Part shown: positions 29,493 to 40,336 of the stretch, piece after piece
Layout: the number at the start of each line of letters is the position of its first letter
Numbering within the stretch: the stretch's first letter is position 1
From: Agapetus fuscipes
Taxonomy: Eukaryota; Arthropoda; Insecta; Trichoptera; Glossosomatidae
Length of the DNA: 64,000 nt
Direction of reading: 5' to 3'
Assembly: GCA_951799405.1 (NCBI GenBank)
Contig: OX637353.1
Coordinates: 10,664,001 to 10,728,000 of the forward strand
The notes under the pieces: generated by a model
What the model was told of the DNA's origin: nothing
What the model saw: only the letters and a program-made list of their open reading frames with translations
Database searches by the model: none
Position numbers and translations under genes: made by a program

Positions 29493-29517
29493 CTATCGGC
29501 GCCGTTTCTTAACATTG

Positions 29518-29755
29518 TCATTTTAAGGGAGTTCCAAAAGATTTAGTGAATGGATCGGTCTTAAGACGTCTCTTGAAGTGACTTCTGTCAAAAATATCTC
29601 GAACCACAGGTGCCAGTCGGTTCCATGACCTTGGAGCAGCCAGTGCAAAAGCACGCTCACCAAACATTGTTGCAGACTGGCGTAAAAGCTCATTGATCAA
29701 GACACGCAAATTGCAAGATTACTCTGATGTCGCACATCTCTAGGGGGGCGCAAGC
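29518..29755 (-). pseudogene. LINE reverse-transcriptase C-terminal fragment
   Basis: The minus strand encodes TMFGERAFALAAPRSWNRLAP then HFKRRLKTDPF. This is the usual end of jockey/CR1-type LINE polymerases (GxRAFxxAAPxxWNxLP...FKxxLKTxxF). It is an isolated dead 3' fragment. Confidence 0.7.
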
Positions 29756-29837
29756 CATGATCGAAAAATGGTCATTTCAGTAATTGCAATTCAATTTAAT
29801 AACGATTCAGGTTGATTTTTCTCTTTCCCTTCCTAGT

Positions 29838-30142
29838 TACGTTTATGGAAGGACAGGAAGAGTTGCAGGGTGTATGTCCATTTTAGATTTGGGTTTTATA
29901 TTGTAGGTCCACACGCGGCATGTGTTAGCGCGAAATTATACATGTATGCTTGTGGAAATGCGTTTGATATGAATCTTAAATGATATATATCTTTGCAGCT
30001 TAGATTTAGATTTAGATTTTAGTTCACGTGCGGCATGTGCAAGCGTGAACTTGTACGTGTCTGCTTGTGAGAATGCATAATTATTATAATGTGAATCCCC
30101 AATGTAACATATTCTTTGCAACTTACTCGTAGATTAGATTAG
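29838..30142 (+). mobile_element. RTEb-3' copies 9 and 10 in tandem
   Basis: Copy 9 spans 29838-30015, ending GCAGCTTAGATTTAGATTTA. Copy 10 (30018-30142) starts in the middle of the family (TTCACGTGCGGCATGTGC) and ends GATTAGATTAGAC. The second was probably inserted in the tail of the first. Confidence 0.75.
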
Positions 30143-30281
30143 ACTTAAATATTTGTAAGTATTGTCAATACATCTTTGTTTCGTCTATTCTATTTCTTTA
30201 TTCATTCAGAAAAAAAACTTACCTTCTCTTATAAATATGTCATAAACAGAGATTCAAACAATTTTATATTTAGGCAATCGG

Positions 30282-30420
30282 ATGTTCGAACCTCACGCAG
30301 AGGACCTTGATATGACAAAAAAGAAAGTGATGTTTTTGTTGAATGTAGTAAAAGAGGGTGCAAGGGAGAGTGTTGTGCCGTCTCCCAGCCAGGGTTCCCC
30401 CGCCTCCCCCTTCTCCCGCC
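30282..30420 (+). other. Possible orphan coding exon
   Basis: After an acceptor-like TTTTATATTTAG (ending 30273) the frame reads NRMFEPHAEDLDMTKKKVMF, then LLNVVKEGARESVVPSPSQG. Composition and codon variety look more protein-like than the surroundings. No domain was recognised and no clear donor follows. It may be an exon of a gene extending outside, or a processed fragment. Confidence 0.25.
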
Positions 30421-30789
30421 ACCTCATCACGCATTCAGCCAGCACTCCAAATTGTTTTTTTAAACGATTTGCTTTTGGATTCCTCTTATCCTAGTTGCGA
30501 AGATAATGCTTGCTGCTTCTACAATTGCTTCTGTCCGCTCGGATGGAAAAATCAATTGATTTTTGTTTCTATTTATATTATTCCGGCAGAGTAATAGATT
30601 ATCGGCGAACAAAGAGAGGTTCCGTACTCCGCGAACATTAGAACATCGATTATCCGAGCTATTCAACACAGAGTTCTTCCTTCTCTTCCTTAGCCTTTAT
30701 CAGTCCACTTCAATCCTCTCCATGTTTGCAGCTGTGTTCAGCTGTGTTCAGTCATCCTCTACCTGCAATTCTTTTGATGTGGTCGAACC

Positions 30790-31136
30790 CCCCACTCCTC
30801 GTTTTGACATTCTGAGCCACCACTAGACGATCCTTTTCGACTTCCTGTCATGGTCTTACCTTGAGACGTTGACCAGTCACTTTAAGCAGGTCACTCGCTG
30901 TATGACATTAGTGAAACCAGTGCGTCTACGGATCTCTAGGTCTCTGATTTAAATGGCTCTTTGGAACGTCCTCAGTCTGTTGGCGCTGTACTGAGTGAGC
31001 CCTTTTGTTTCCAAGCCATATGTGGATACTGGAAGCACGCATGATTCTAAGACCCTGCGTTTCAGGTTAACAACCATTTTCTTGTCATTGAAGATGTAGC
31101 CTAGATATACGACAGCTGCCCATTTCAACACTCAGT
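30790..31136 (-). pseudogene. RTE-type LINE C-terminal fragment
   Basis: The minus strand encodes YLGYIFNDKKMVVNLKRRVLESCVLP, then STYGLETKGLT and RLRTFQRAI. A stop-ridden RDLEIRRRTGF segment follows. The order matches the post-YADD part of RTE polymerases (DYLGSKFEANGKMTKELEKR and ILLPTLMYGSESW in the intact copy). Confidence 0.7.
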
Positions 31137-31976
31137 TAACTTGGATAAATAAAAAACTCGGATGATACGGGCCAAATACTGTAAAATTATGGGGATCAAA
31201 TAATTTGAACACGTTTATGTTTTATTTACATAAAAAATAATATGTAATATTTAAGTACATAAAAAAATATTAGAATGATTTACTTAAGGAGCAATATACA
31301 TAAATATGTGTATAGATAAAGGTAGAATTATATGACAAACAAACTAAGGATTGACCAAAGACAAAATAATTATTTGACGTTGTATAGAGCTTAATTTTTT
31401 CAGTCAAGTCTCTCAATTCCTTCACGAAAAAAATGCATTTTGGTAGTGCTTTATTTTTCTTAATGAGAAACTTTTTTTTTTCTTTTTACTTCTCTTCTTA
31501 AATTTCAGCACCAACACGCCAGTTAAATCGGAACCAAGAATAAAACGGACTCGGAAAATCGAGGCTCTACAGTACACAACTTTTACGTTAGCGTTTATCA
31601 AATTTATTGAAGTTAAACAGCGCCTCCAGTGAGCGTTTGAGTTACCAAACATTTTTTATAAAATTTGGCAGACAAAGTTTTGTACTTATGTGTAAAAGCA
31701 ACAACATTAAATTTGACGTGGTACTCAAACACTTGAGGGTATAATATAAAGATTCGGAACATCGGCGTTGCTGTTTCTGTGATCGCTCAGGCAGATGACT
31801 TAAAAATAATTGCATCCAATTGAGCGATGATTTTAATTATCTTGGCAAATTTTGAAAATGAATTTTGACATCTCTGGTACTGTTTTGTCTTGTCGATTGA
31901 TGAAAATATATTTTTATAAAGGTCCATTATTATCTGAAATTCAGTAAAGAACATACAATCATTAATCATTATGAAC
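31137..31976. other. AT-rich; no gene seen
   Basis: No recognisable gene or repeat; short open stretches only. Confidence 0.35.
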
Positions 31977-32042
31977 TTATCGGTTGGTATGAGACTGACT
32001 ACTCAAACTGTAAAAATGAGCTCACTTTACCAATGTATTTAT
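31977..32042 (+). mobile_element. RTEb-3' copy 11 (5' fragment)
   Basis: CGGTTGGTATGAGACTGAC through CTCACTTTACCAATG only. Confidence 0.55.
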
Positions 32043-32117
32043 CGCCACCTTTGAAAAGTCGTGGATATAGCATTTTAATGTGTATAATTTCTTATAGTAA
32101 ATGGACTAATTTTAGAA

Positions 32118-32368
32118 CAGTCTAATCTAATCTAATCTAATCTAAGCTGCAAAGATATTTATCATTTAAGATTTATATTAAATGCATTCCCACAAGCAGA
32201 CATGTATAATTTCGCGCTAACACATACCGCATGTGGACCTACAATATAAAAATCCAATCTCAAATGAACATAAGCCCTGCAACTCTTGTCGTCCTTCCCT
32301 GAAACAGGGGTGACATTGACAAAGTGAACCATTTTTTTTTTACAGTATGGGTGGTCAGCCGCATACCA
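32118..32368 (-). mobile_element. RTEb-3' copy 12
   Basis: It has an (AGATT)n tail at 32121-32140 and the complete family sequence to GGTGGTCAGCCGCATACC. Confidence 0.8.
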
Positions 32369-32526
32369 GTGATCATGAAATTTTTTAAACTACTGGATTT
32401 TCACACTAGTTAGAATTGGGTCACAATGTGCATTGATCTGAGAAACCATTGTCAATGTCACTTATTTAGTTTTACCTTTTTAAGGTATCGTATTTGTCAA
32501 AGGTCGATTTATTTGTAACTCGGTGT

Positions 32527-32630
32527 CTTTTAGGTGAATCACACCTCCGAAGCTTTCTGCGAGCTTGGTCGTAGCTATATAAAGCGTCAATTATACAAGC
32601 AAGACCCAAATGCTCTAAAGCTAGACTTTT
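32527..32630 (-). mobile_element. SINE-t1 3' fragment
   Basis: GGTGAATCACACCTCCGAAG, GAGCTTGGTCGTAGCTAT and a CAAGCAAGACCCAAATGC end match the 3' half of the family. Confidence 0.65.
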
Positions 32631-32640
32631 AAATCAAAGG

Positions 32641-33062
32641 ACTTGAGATTGATTCCCCGCGGAGACTGGTCACCAGTGGCGTAGGGTTTCATACAAGCCG
32701 ATTCCCATCGGTTTCCCGTTTAAAATAAGGCAAAAATGGTAATAAAGTAGACTGCATGGTTTCAATGGGGAAAAAATACGTATTGTTTCTTTGGTTTTAA
32801 ATGTATTTTTTACTTTGTGCCTATAGTTTTTAACTACTTTGTTACATCATTTTAAAAGGGAAGCCGATAGGAACCGGCTTGTATGGTAAGCTTCGCCTCT
32901 GCTGGTCACCATAAGTCCATCCCGCCCCACAACAACTTTGCGTTATTTGAGAACTGTCGGCTAATAAAGCGACGACCAAAAGCGTGCAGAGGGCTCTTGA
33001 GGTGTGAGTCACACAAAAACAGCGCTCACCAAATAAATCATCCTAATATTGATATTATTTAA
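32641..33062 (+). mobile_element. SINE-t1 copy 9, split by a hAT MITE
   Basis: SINE parts 32641-32673 and 32902-33062 join across the duplicated CTGGTCAC. The 3' end is AAAAACAGCGCTCACCAAAT plus an AATATT tail. Confidence 0.75.
32674..32901. mobile_element. hAT-type MITE with exact 8-bp duplication
   Basis: It is 228 bp. The ends CAGTGGCGTAGGGTTTCATAC and the inverse of CAGAGGCGAAGCTTACCATAC extend into ACAAGCCGRTTCCYATCGG on both sides. CTGGTCAC at 32666-32673 and 32902-32909 is an exact 8-bp target duplication, the hallmark of hAT transposition. Confidence 0.9.
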
Positions 33063-33742
33063 AATAAGGGTAAGAAAAATAAAGAGCAAACAGGTATTAG
33101 CTGGTGTTCTAGGATGTATGTAATTTTCCGAGTGACTGAATAAGTCCATGGATGCTACATAATATGTTCGTTTCAGTATTTCAAACATAAAACTTTGCTG
33201 AAAAATGTATGAAAACTATAGCACTCACGAGAGGCGCAATTTTATATTTCATACATTTTATTTTTTACGCAATCGTTTAGTAGTACCACATTATTTTATA
33301 TTCGGGGTGCAGGATGGAAGCGAGTGGGATGAACTAACTCGGGTTTACGAGTTTGATTGCTTTCAATCCAGACACTAACTCACAGAAAACTAGCTATCGC
33401 CTATACTCAAAGCGTGTTTAAACTGAAAAAAATGTACGTGAACTAAAAAAGCGCTAATAGTGAGCGTTTTAGTTTTGATACATTTTTGAAGAAAATTTTA
33501 CTGTTGAGTTTGAACTAAAGGGGGTGGGTACTGAGAGCACACAAATCAAAAACAAAAAAAGTCGTAAAATCAAAATCCCACTTTGTTGATTGCCATGTTC
33601 AGATGTGATGAATCCTATGACGATAAAATTAGAGGCAATCCGAATAGATGGAGTTTGTACAATTGTATTTGAGACTCCAAGTAATGGCACTTGCAGAAAA
33701 TTATCTTTGTCCTGTACGAAGCGTTACCTCTACATAGATAGG
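33063..33742. other. Intergenic; no gene seen
   Basis: No recognised repeat or coding sequence. Confidence 0.35.
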
Positions 33743-33835
33743 TTCCTAGTCTAGTGGTTACGCTGCGGACTCGTAGATGGAAGGTCGTGGGTTTGAATCC
33801 CGACGGATCACAAAAAATATACCATCTTCTTCTAT
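33743..33835 (+). mobile_element. SINE-t1 head fragment
   Basis: GGTTCCTAGTCTAGTGGTTA (A box) and GTGGGTTTGAATCCCGACGG (B box), then CACAAAAAATATACCATC. The body is missing; RTEb-3' begins directly after. Confidence 0.75.
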
Positions 33836-33847
33836 TATGTAAAATAA

Positions 33848-34092
33848 AACCGGTTGGTATGAGGCTGACCACCCATACTGTAAAAAAAATGGTTCACTTT
33901 GCCAATGTCACCCCTGTGTCAGGGAAGGTCGGCAAAAGTTGTAGGACTCATGTTCATTTGAGGTTTGGATTTTATTTGTTAGTACACATTCAGCATTTGT
34001 AAGCGCGAACTACACGTGTTTGTTTGTGGGCATGCATCTGAGAGCTTTAAATGTTAGTATATCCTTGCAACTTAGATTATAGATTATAGAAA
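33848..34092 (+). mobile_element. RTEb-3' copy 13
   Basis: From CCGGTTGGTATGAGGCTGAC to CCTTGCAACTTAGATTATAG. Confidence 0.8.
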
Positions 34093-34224
34093 CGGATATA
34101 TGTATGGATGTTTGTCCTTTATGGACTCCTAAACTATTGAACAGATCCCGATGAAACTTACATGAATAATTCCTAACATGCCAACTTAGTCTTCTGTATA
34201 AAAAAACTGGAGCAATTAAGGAAA

Positions 34225-34378
34225 TGAGACATTTAAGTTTGCGCTTACAAATGCTGCATGTGTTCTTACAAAATAAACCAAACCCCACACATACAATACA
34301 CCTTCCAACTCTTGCTGCCTTTCCCTGGACCGGTGTGGCATTGGTAAAAGTGAAATAAGGTGGCATAATATGGTATGT
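34225..34378 (-). mobile_element. RTEb-3' copy 14 (partial)
   Basis: From TAAGTTTGCGCTTACAAATG to TGGTAAAAGTGAAATAAGG, an older diverged copy. Confidence 0.6.
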
Positions 34379-34463
34379 AATAAGACGAGCCCCCCCAAGG
34401 GGTGGCAGGGTACAGTTATTTTGGTTATAATTATAACAGTTTTCTTAAATTAAATGTAATTTT

Positions 34464-34545
34464 TTTGTTCTTTGCCGGGATTCGAACTCGGATCCTATGG
34501 TTTATGAGTCCGTAGCGTTAACCACTAGACTGCACACCGGTACAA
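34464..34545 (-). mobile_element. SINE-t1 head fragment
   Basis: On the minus strand: GTGCAGTCTAGTGGTTAACG (A box), CGAGTTCGAATCCCGGC (B box), AAAGAACAAAAAAATTAC. It could be mistaken for a tRNA gene, but the acceptor ends do not pair. Confidence 0.7.
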
Positions 34546-34777
34546 TATTGTTATGAAACTTATTAATTTTATCGCCTTTTAATCTTACAAGTTTTTGAAG
34601 TTGTTATTTTATGAAAATCAATTTCCGTTCTTCTCCACGGACTCACCTACTTGATGAGGCTTCCATTTTATAAGTTTTTGTTTGTAACAGAAAATGCACG
34701 AGCTAAAATTTTATGAATTTAATTAAGTTTGCATTTTAAAGATACCATAAAAATTAACGTACAGGTAAAATCATAAT

Positions 34778-34992
34778 AGCACCCTTAGTACGAGTTGCAA
34801 AACTTGAGTAAAGTAAAGTTTACGGAAAGTATTAAAGAGCATGGAAGATACCAATGTTAAAAAGAGTGATTTCCCCAAAATCTGCCATTTTTATTTCTTA
34901 CACTTTATGGTCTTAGCAAAAGAGTTACAGTGATGAAGAAAATCAAGTTTAAACAAATAAAAACGGCAGATGTAGGGGAAAAAGGGTACAGG
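34778..34992. mobile_element. FB-1 copy 2
   Basis: The left arm ACCCTTAGTACGAGTTGC, AAAACTTGAGTAAAGTAAAG and interior TTTCTTACACTTTATGGTC match the 253-bp copy at 40084. The right arm is shortened (GGGGAAAAAGGGTACAG). Confidence 0.75.
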
Positions 34993-35041
34993 TCTAAGCA
35001 TAGGAATTATAAAATGAAAGCAAATACTATGGATATACGTA

Positions 35042-35405
35042 CATATGTCACAAAAGGTCCACCCAGCTTTACATTAATTACATAGGTCTTGCTTGAGAAT
35101 TTGCGCTTTGTAGCGACGACTAAGCTCGTAAATAGTCCGGTCGATGGCTCAGTTGGTAGAATGCTTGCATTGCATACAGAAAGCAAGGGTTCATTCTCCA
35201 ACGAGGATGTCAGAAATGATTTCTGGTTTCAGTGTTCAAACCGAATATAAAATACAGGCAAGGCTTACTCAGCCTTCACAAGAAATGCGATCCCACTTCA
35301 ACTGAAGTGGGTGTGCATAAGCCGGCCCCGTTACCAGTAAAAATAATTACGTCCTTCATCGCTACAGCCAAGAATTTACAGTACATGTGTAGTTTAGTTG
35401 CGTTT
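35042..35405 (+). mobile_element. SINE-t1/t2 dimer copy
   Basis: SINE-t1 body 35042-35132 (CACAAAAGGTCCACCCAG to CGACTAAGCTCGTAAAT) joins SINE-t2 from about 35138 (GGTCGATGGCTCAGTTGG, AGAATGCTTGCATTGC, TTACTCAGCCTTCACAAG). The junction is the same as at 29213. Confidence 0.8.
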
Positions 35406-35852
35406 ATAGAAGGATATGGCAATTGTTTTGCCATGTATTGTTGTACATAACTCAGGTACTTTTTTCATTGTTAAAATTTAATAACAATTATAAACTCGGC
35501 AGATTCTCGATAGACAAAAAAATGTGACTCTACACAGCCGGGTTTCTGGGAAAAACAACACTCATAGTAAAAAGCTACCCCTTTGGGGAAAATCCGGAAA
35601 AATGCACGATTTATGTAATTTACTTTCTTTACGAGATCGTTCCCACTTATCGGGTGTCGTATTCGTATATTAATCGGAAGTTCCAGTGGCAGAACATTTC
35701 GGACAAATCGGTTTCCGATAAGTGTGAATAGCTTCATACATAATGTTCTGCCACTGGAACCTCCGATTAATATACGGATCTGACACCCGACAAGTGGGCA
35801 CGAGCTCCACCTTTGTACCTATGCATTTTGTATTTTTATATGTGTACTTTCT
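35406..35852. other. Inverted repeat of about 60 bp; no gene
   Basis: ATTAATCGGAAGTTCCAGTG at about 35668 and ACTGGAACCTCCGATTAATA at about 35752 are inverted arms. They extend into GGGTGTCG/CGACACCC-like and GTTTCCGATAAGTGTGAATAGC-like sequence. It may be an old foldback or MITE. Confidence 0.4.
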
Positions 35853-36055
35853 TTTATAAGGAATCCTGTGCGGGAGGCTCCCAAATTCTTGAGAGTCTTC
35901 TATGTCACCCTGGAAGAGTGCCGCAGAGGTGTTGCTTGTGTTGTTGCTTCTATGGTGGGGCGTTGCAAGGAAGTGGCGATTGATGTTGGTTTTGAATAAA
36001 ACCGGATTAAATTGGGAAGGGAACACAGATACTGGTAGATCATTCCATAAACGGT
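35853..36055 (-). pseudogene. LINE-J 3' fragment
   Basis: The minus strand encodes FPSQFNPVLFKTNINRHFLA, then GDIEDSQEFGSLPHRIP. An in-frame 9-bp deletion relative to 19741-20780 keeps the frame, and GSLPHRIP is followed by TAT rather than TAA. Confidence 0.8.
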
Positions 36056-36362
36056 AATACTAAAATACTAAAAAATAAATACATATTTTTGGCAGATTTA
36101 TTTTGTATCTCTACATATTCAATTAAGAATTGATGGCATTGTTTTTACGAGCATCTCCTTAAGTTATATACAACAACGCTTAGTACAGCACTATCAGATA
36201 AGTGTTCATTAGGCTTAGAAGGGACTCGTTCCCGCTGTACGTACATTTATTGGTGAAGCTACAACCTTGCACCCCATGAGGGTAAGTTAAGGGAGTAAAT
36301 TTCAAGGGTCCCGCAAAATTTGTGTTAAAAATAGTATTCCATATTAGAGTGTTTGAAATATT

Positions 36363-36640
36363 GTGGTAAAAGTAGAAGAAAGAAGAAAAATTTACGCTTT
36401 CGAAATGTGGTACTGGAGGCGCATGCTCCAAATCTTTGGACGGCTAGACGTACCAACGAGTCAGGAGCTACATTTGGATGGCTTGACTCTGTCTAATACA
36501 TGCAAACGCCGTATTCATCAGTTCTTCGGACACTTTGGCCGTGGTAATGAGGATAGCCAGGAACGACTGGTTGTGATTTGTGGCTTGGAGGGGAAGAGAG
36601 GAAGAAACCGATCAAGTGAAGACAGCATCAGGCACCAACA
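36363..36640 (+). pseudogene. RTE-type LINE C-terminal fragment
   Basis: It encodes KIYAFEMWYWRRMLQIFGRL, then RRIHQFFGHFGRGNEDSQER and GLEGKRGRNRSS. RTE polymerases have WRxMLxI, FFGHxxR and EGKRxRGR in this order near their C-terminus. It is decayed and lacks the catalytic part. Confidence 0.7.
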
Positions 36641-36683
36641 AAGTTGTGGAAGAAACCGTGTCTGCATGTTAACTCAAAATAAA

Positions 36684-36834
36684 CTACCAGTAAGGTTTAC
36701 TTAGTCCATACAAGAAAGAAGATAAGCCCCCTTTCATGTTAAATAAAAAAAATATTCCACAATCCACATATGACCTCTATTGGGAAAACCCTATAAAAAG
36801 TTGAACTATACGTGAAATTTAGTTGCGTTGCTCT
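36684..36834 (+). mobile_element. SINE-t2 3' fragment
   Basis: AAGGTTTACTTAGTCCATAC and ACTATACGTGAAATTTAGTT align with the 3' half; strongly diverged. Confidence 0.5.
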
Positions 36835-36837
36835 TCA

Positions 36838-37020
36838 TACTAAATGCATGCCCACAAACAGTCACATGCACGTGCAGGTGTACTTACAAATTGAAATCCA
36901 AACCTCAAATGAACATAAAACCTGCAACTTTTGCTGACCCCCCTGAAATAGGGGTGACATTGACAAAATGAACCATTTTTACAGTATGGGTTGTCAGCCT
37001 TATATCAACTTAAAGTCAAG
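36838..37020 (-). mobile_element. RTEb-3' copy 15
   Basis: From ACTAAATGCATGCCCACAAA to CTTAAAGTCAAGGAA. Confidence 0.7.
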
Positions 37021-37595
37021 GAATTTATGTAAAGATAACTTTCATAATAGAAAATAAGTTTCATGGGCCATATGAGACAATTTCGGCAAAAACGCGGTTC
37101 AAACTTAGCCCCTAAAAAGGTTGTGGGGACCATGATATCTACCCTTAGAAGTTTATCTATTTATGCTTCACAGCATATTGAATATTAAGGCAGAGTAGCC
37201 GAAGGTCTAAAGTTACCTGAAGGGAAGGGTCCGAGGCGTTGCTTAACAAGGTAAATAGCTAAAGTTCTTCATTAAACTTCACTTACTTGGAGCGAGCGTA
37301 AAAATGAAGCACCTTGCCAGGCTTACAAGGAAGGAAATTTAAGTTTTGTGAAGTTGGTACCGGTGAAGAATAGATGAGTGTGGTATAAAATAAGTAAAAT
37401 ACATAAATATATGGTTAAAATATTGAAAATTATAGGAAAATTAGTTGGCCCACAAACATGGCGGGTGTGTACATATTTATTTTAAAATTATAGAATTTCT
37501 GATGAAAATATACTTCGTTCAGTATTTTTTGTTATTGCTATATTTTTTAAGTGTGTTCTATTAAATGAAAACTGCGGCTTGCACTGCTTGCTTGA
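37021..37595. other. Intergenic; no gene seen
   Basis: No recognised repeat or coding sequence. Confidence 0.35.
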
Positions 37596-37740
37596 CTAAT
37601 AAATAGGAATGAAGCTGACCCCCATGTTGTAAAAAAAAGTTTCACTTTTGCTAATGCCACTCCGTTTTCAGGGAAAGACGGCAAGAGTTGCAAGGTTAAT
37701 TTTCAAATGAGGTTTGGTTATTACAGATTATTATATATAC
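37596..37740 (+). mobile_element. RTEb-3' copy 16 (5' half)
   Basis: GAATGAAGCTGACCCCCATG to TTCAAATGAGGTTTGG. Confidence 0.6.
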
Positions 37741-38099
37741 TCGTATTCATACTGCCCAAAAATAAACTGGATTTAAATTTGGAGTTAGCCATCTAAAATC
37801 TAAATCAATGTTTGCATAATATATTGGTACTATTGAAGTATATAGCTTCAGGTTCAAACTCAAAAATTGCATTTATACATTAGATTTAGATTTAGATACA
37901 AAATTACACAGAACCTATTACGCTCACTAGTAGCGCTATTTCAACTTTAATCCTTTTTTTGGTATACTCTATGTTCGAGTTAAAACGCGAGGCTCGGTGT
38001 ACTGTTGAATGAAATGGCCTGTTGCGGCTTGTCGGCTGCATACAATACAATACGGGTTCGAGACCCATTTGGGGAACATTGGAATGGTTTTAGAGCGGG

Positions 38100-38150
38100 T
38101 GATATGGGGGGGGGAGTGAGTGGGAGGTAGGTCTGGGGGGGGGAGTAATG
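38100..38150 (+). other. G-rich tract, possible G-quadruplex
   Basis: Two runs of nine G (38106-38114 and 38135-38143) with GGG at 38122-38124 between them give enough G-tracts for an intramolecular quadruplex on the plus strand. A C-rich run at about 38175-38190 lies nearby. Confidence 0.5.
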
Positions 38151-38295
38151 AAGTGACGCTGGACGGGTCCATTACCCCCCAACCCCCCTCACCGCCACAA
38201 ACCTGAAAGCAGGGCTGATGCCAGGGACTACCAACATGTTTTTTCAAGAAAATAATAAAATTCAACAATTTATTTTCATCTGACTAGAAACATCC

Positions 38296-38538
38296 TTGAC
38301 TTTTAGGTTGGTATGAGGCTGACCACCCATACTGTAAAAAAATAATTACCTTTGTCAATGTCACACCTGTTTCAGGGAATGTCGGCAAAAGTTGCAGCGC
38401 TTATGCTCATTTGAGATTGGGGTTTTACGTTGTAAGTCCACATGCGACAGCGCGGACTTGTACGTGTTTGCTTGTGGGAATCCATGTAGTATGAATCTTA
38501 AATGAATTATATCTTTGCAACTTAGATTGTAAATTATA
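38296..38538 (+). mobile_element. RTEb-3' copy 17
   Basis: From CCTTGACTTTTAGGTTGG to ATATCTTTGCAACTTAGATT. Confidence 0.8.
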
Positions 38539-38552
38539 GAAATAAAAACGAG

Positions 38553-38640
38553 TGACGAATTATTTCTGACACCCTTGGTTGGGATTGAACCAGAGCTCTC
38601 GGCATAGAATGCAAGCATTCTGCCAACTAAGCTGTCGCCA
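38553..38640 (-). mobile_element. SINE-t2 head fragment
   Basis: On the minus strand: GCGACAGCTTAGTTGGCAG, GAGAGCTCTGGTTCAATCCC, then CAAGGGTGTCAGAAATAATT. Confidence 0.65.
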
Positions 38641-39023
38641 CAAATTTGTTTTCAACTGTTTTAAAGACTCTGCATTATTTTCCAGTACTTGAATGAAGAA
38701 AACACCAAAACAAGAAATCTTATGTCCTTGGAATCAAATCTATACCCTCTGGTTTCGAACCTAAGTGTTCTTATGACCAAGCAATTGATGATATTTACAG
38801 TCGTTACACACTGAAGGGATTCTTCCCAGTTTGTCTATGTTTTTTTTTACCGCCTGGTCGGAATCCAGTAGTGTGCCGGTAATCCGAAGACAAACTGAGC
38901 ACAATTGCGTTACGACTGATTGAAAGTATTTTTTTTTTCACATATCGCCACCCTACGGTAAATCTGAATACGCGCTGATTCACTGATTTGAGAAATCGTG
39001 GATAAAACATGGTATGCCGTGTA

Positions 39024-39317
39024 ACTTCTCATACGCAACGCAACTACGCAACTAACACATATAGTGTAACTTCTTGCCGCGTTTTTTACAGGTAAGGGGG
39101 CCGGCCTTACGCCAACCACTTCAGTTGAAGTGGGGGTTACCCAGCTCCCGAGGGGGCTGGTACTCATTTCTTGTGAAGGCTGAGTAAACCTTGCCGGTAT
39201 TTTTTGAGGTTAGAAATAAACACCAAAACGGGAAATCATTGTTGACACCCTCGGTGGGATTCGAACCCGAGCTCACGGCATGGAATGCAAGCACTCTACC
39301 AACTGAGCTATCGACCT
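39024..39317 (-). mobile_element. SINE-t2 copy, near complete
   Basis: The head is at 39317-39250 on the minus strand (GGTCGATAGCTCAGTTGGTA, GGTTCGAATCCCACCGAGGG). The body includes CTCAGCCTTCACAAGAAATG, GGTTGGCGTAAGGCCGGCCC and the end TAACTTCTTGCCGCG-type sequence. It is useful as the family reference. Confidence 0.85.
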
Positions 39318-40083
39318 AAGTGAACTTATCACAAGAAAGCGCTCATGACAATTTTCTAATATACCTACAGGAATTCCACACTTTTGTAGTGTATTTTCTC
39401 GTAGAAAATAGGAAATTAGGTGCATTTATCTGAAAACCCCTTGTCAGCTTAATGTGTCACTTATTCAGTTTAACCTTTCAAGTATCAATACAATTATTTA
39501 ATATTTAATATTAATTTGTTGTTCGGTTGGGCGCCCCTGTTGTTAGCGGCGGTTGGCGGATGGAGCATGGAAACAAAAGCCCTAAAGAGCTCATTTTTAT
39601 TTCGAGGCTAATGCTTCTAAGGGATGAGCAGTGGCGGCTCGAAACAATATTTACATTTTTTTTTTTTAATCTACAAAAAAAGTTTATCGTTACTCGTTTT
39701 AAATTTGTTTATTGTTTTGAAAAAAGTGACTGTCGCTGAGAGTGCAAGATATTCTTATCAAATTTTTGTACAAAAATAAACACAGTATATTTTGTGGTTA
39801 GCTCATCTCAGACATTTTTGTGTGAACTGTCACTTCGAACGTTACCATGCGTGGTACTTGTTGTTTTTTTTTATAGTCCACAAAATGCACTTAGCATCTA
39901 CACCAATTTTAAAACCGTGAAAACTGTTTTTAGAAACTTAGAACCATATTTTAGTAATTTGTCTTGGCATATTTCATTTTTATTACATTTCATTTATCAT
40001 ATTTCATATTGTATTCCTTGACTTATAGCCCATACCACCACCAATGGACCGTTTTCAAGGCCCGGAAGAACAATTTAAACCAT
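39318..40083. other. Intergenic; no gene seen
   Basis: A plus-strand open stretch at 39527-39739 shows no motif. Confidence 0.3.
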
Positions 40084-40336
40084 CTGTACCCTTAGTACGA
40101 GTTGCAAAACTTGAGTAATGTAAAGTTTACGGCAATTATTAAAGAGTGATTGGCCGTTTCTGTTTGTCTCTGCCGTTTTTGTTTGTTTGAACTTGATTTT
40201 CTTCATCACTGTAACTCTTTTGCTAAGACCATAAAGTGTAAGAAACAAAAACGGCAGATTTTAGAAGAAATCACTCTTTAATATTTTCCGTAAACTTTAG
40301 TTTTCTCAAGTTTTGCAACTCGTACTAAGGGTACAG
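40084..40336. mobile_element. FB-1 copy 3, complete 253-bp foldback
   Basis: The left arm CTGTACCCTTAGTACGAGTT and right arm AACTCGTACTAAGGGTACAG continue as inverted repeats through AAACTTGAGTAATGTAAAG, the AAAGAGTGATT region and the CTGCCGTTTTTGTTT blocks. The whole element can fold back on itself. It has no coding capacity. Confidence 0.85.

Noticed and set aside
34464..34545. tRNA gene on the minus strand
   Set aside because: A and B boxes are present, but it continues into the SINE-t1 body sequence and the acceptor stem does not pair. It is a SINE head. The same applies to heads at 9720, 11950, 19064, 33743, 39300 and 59170.
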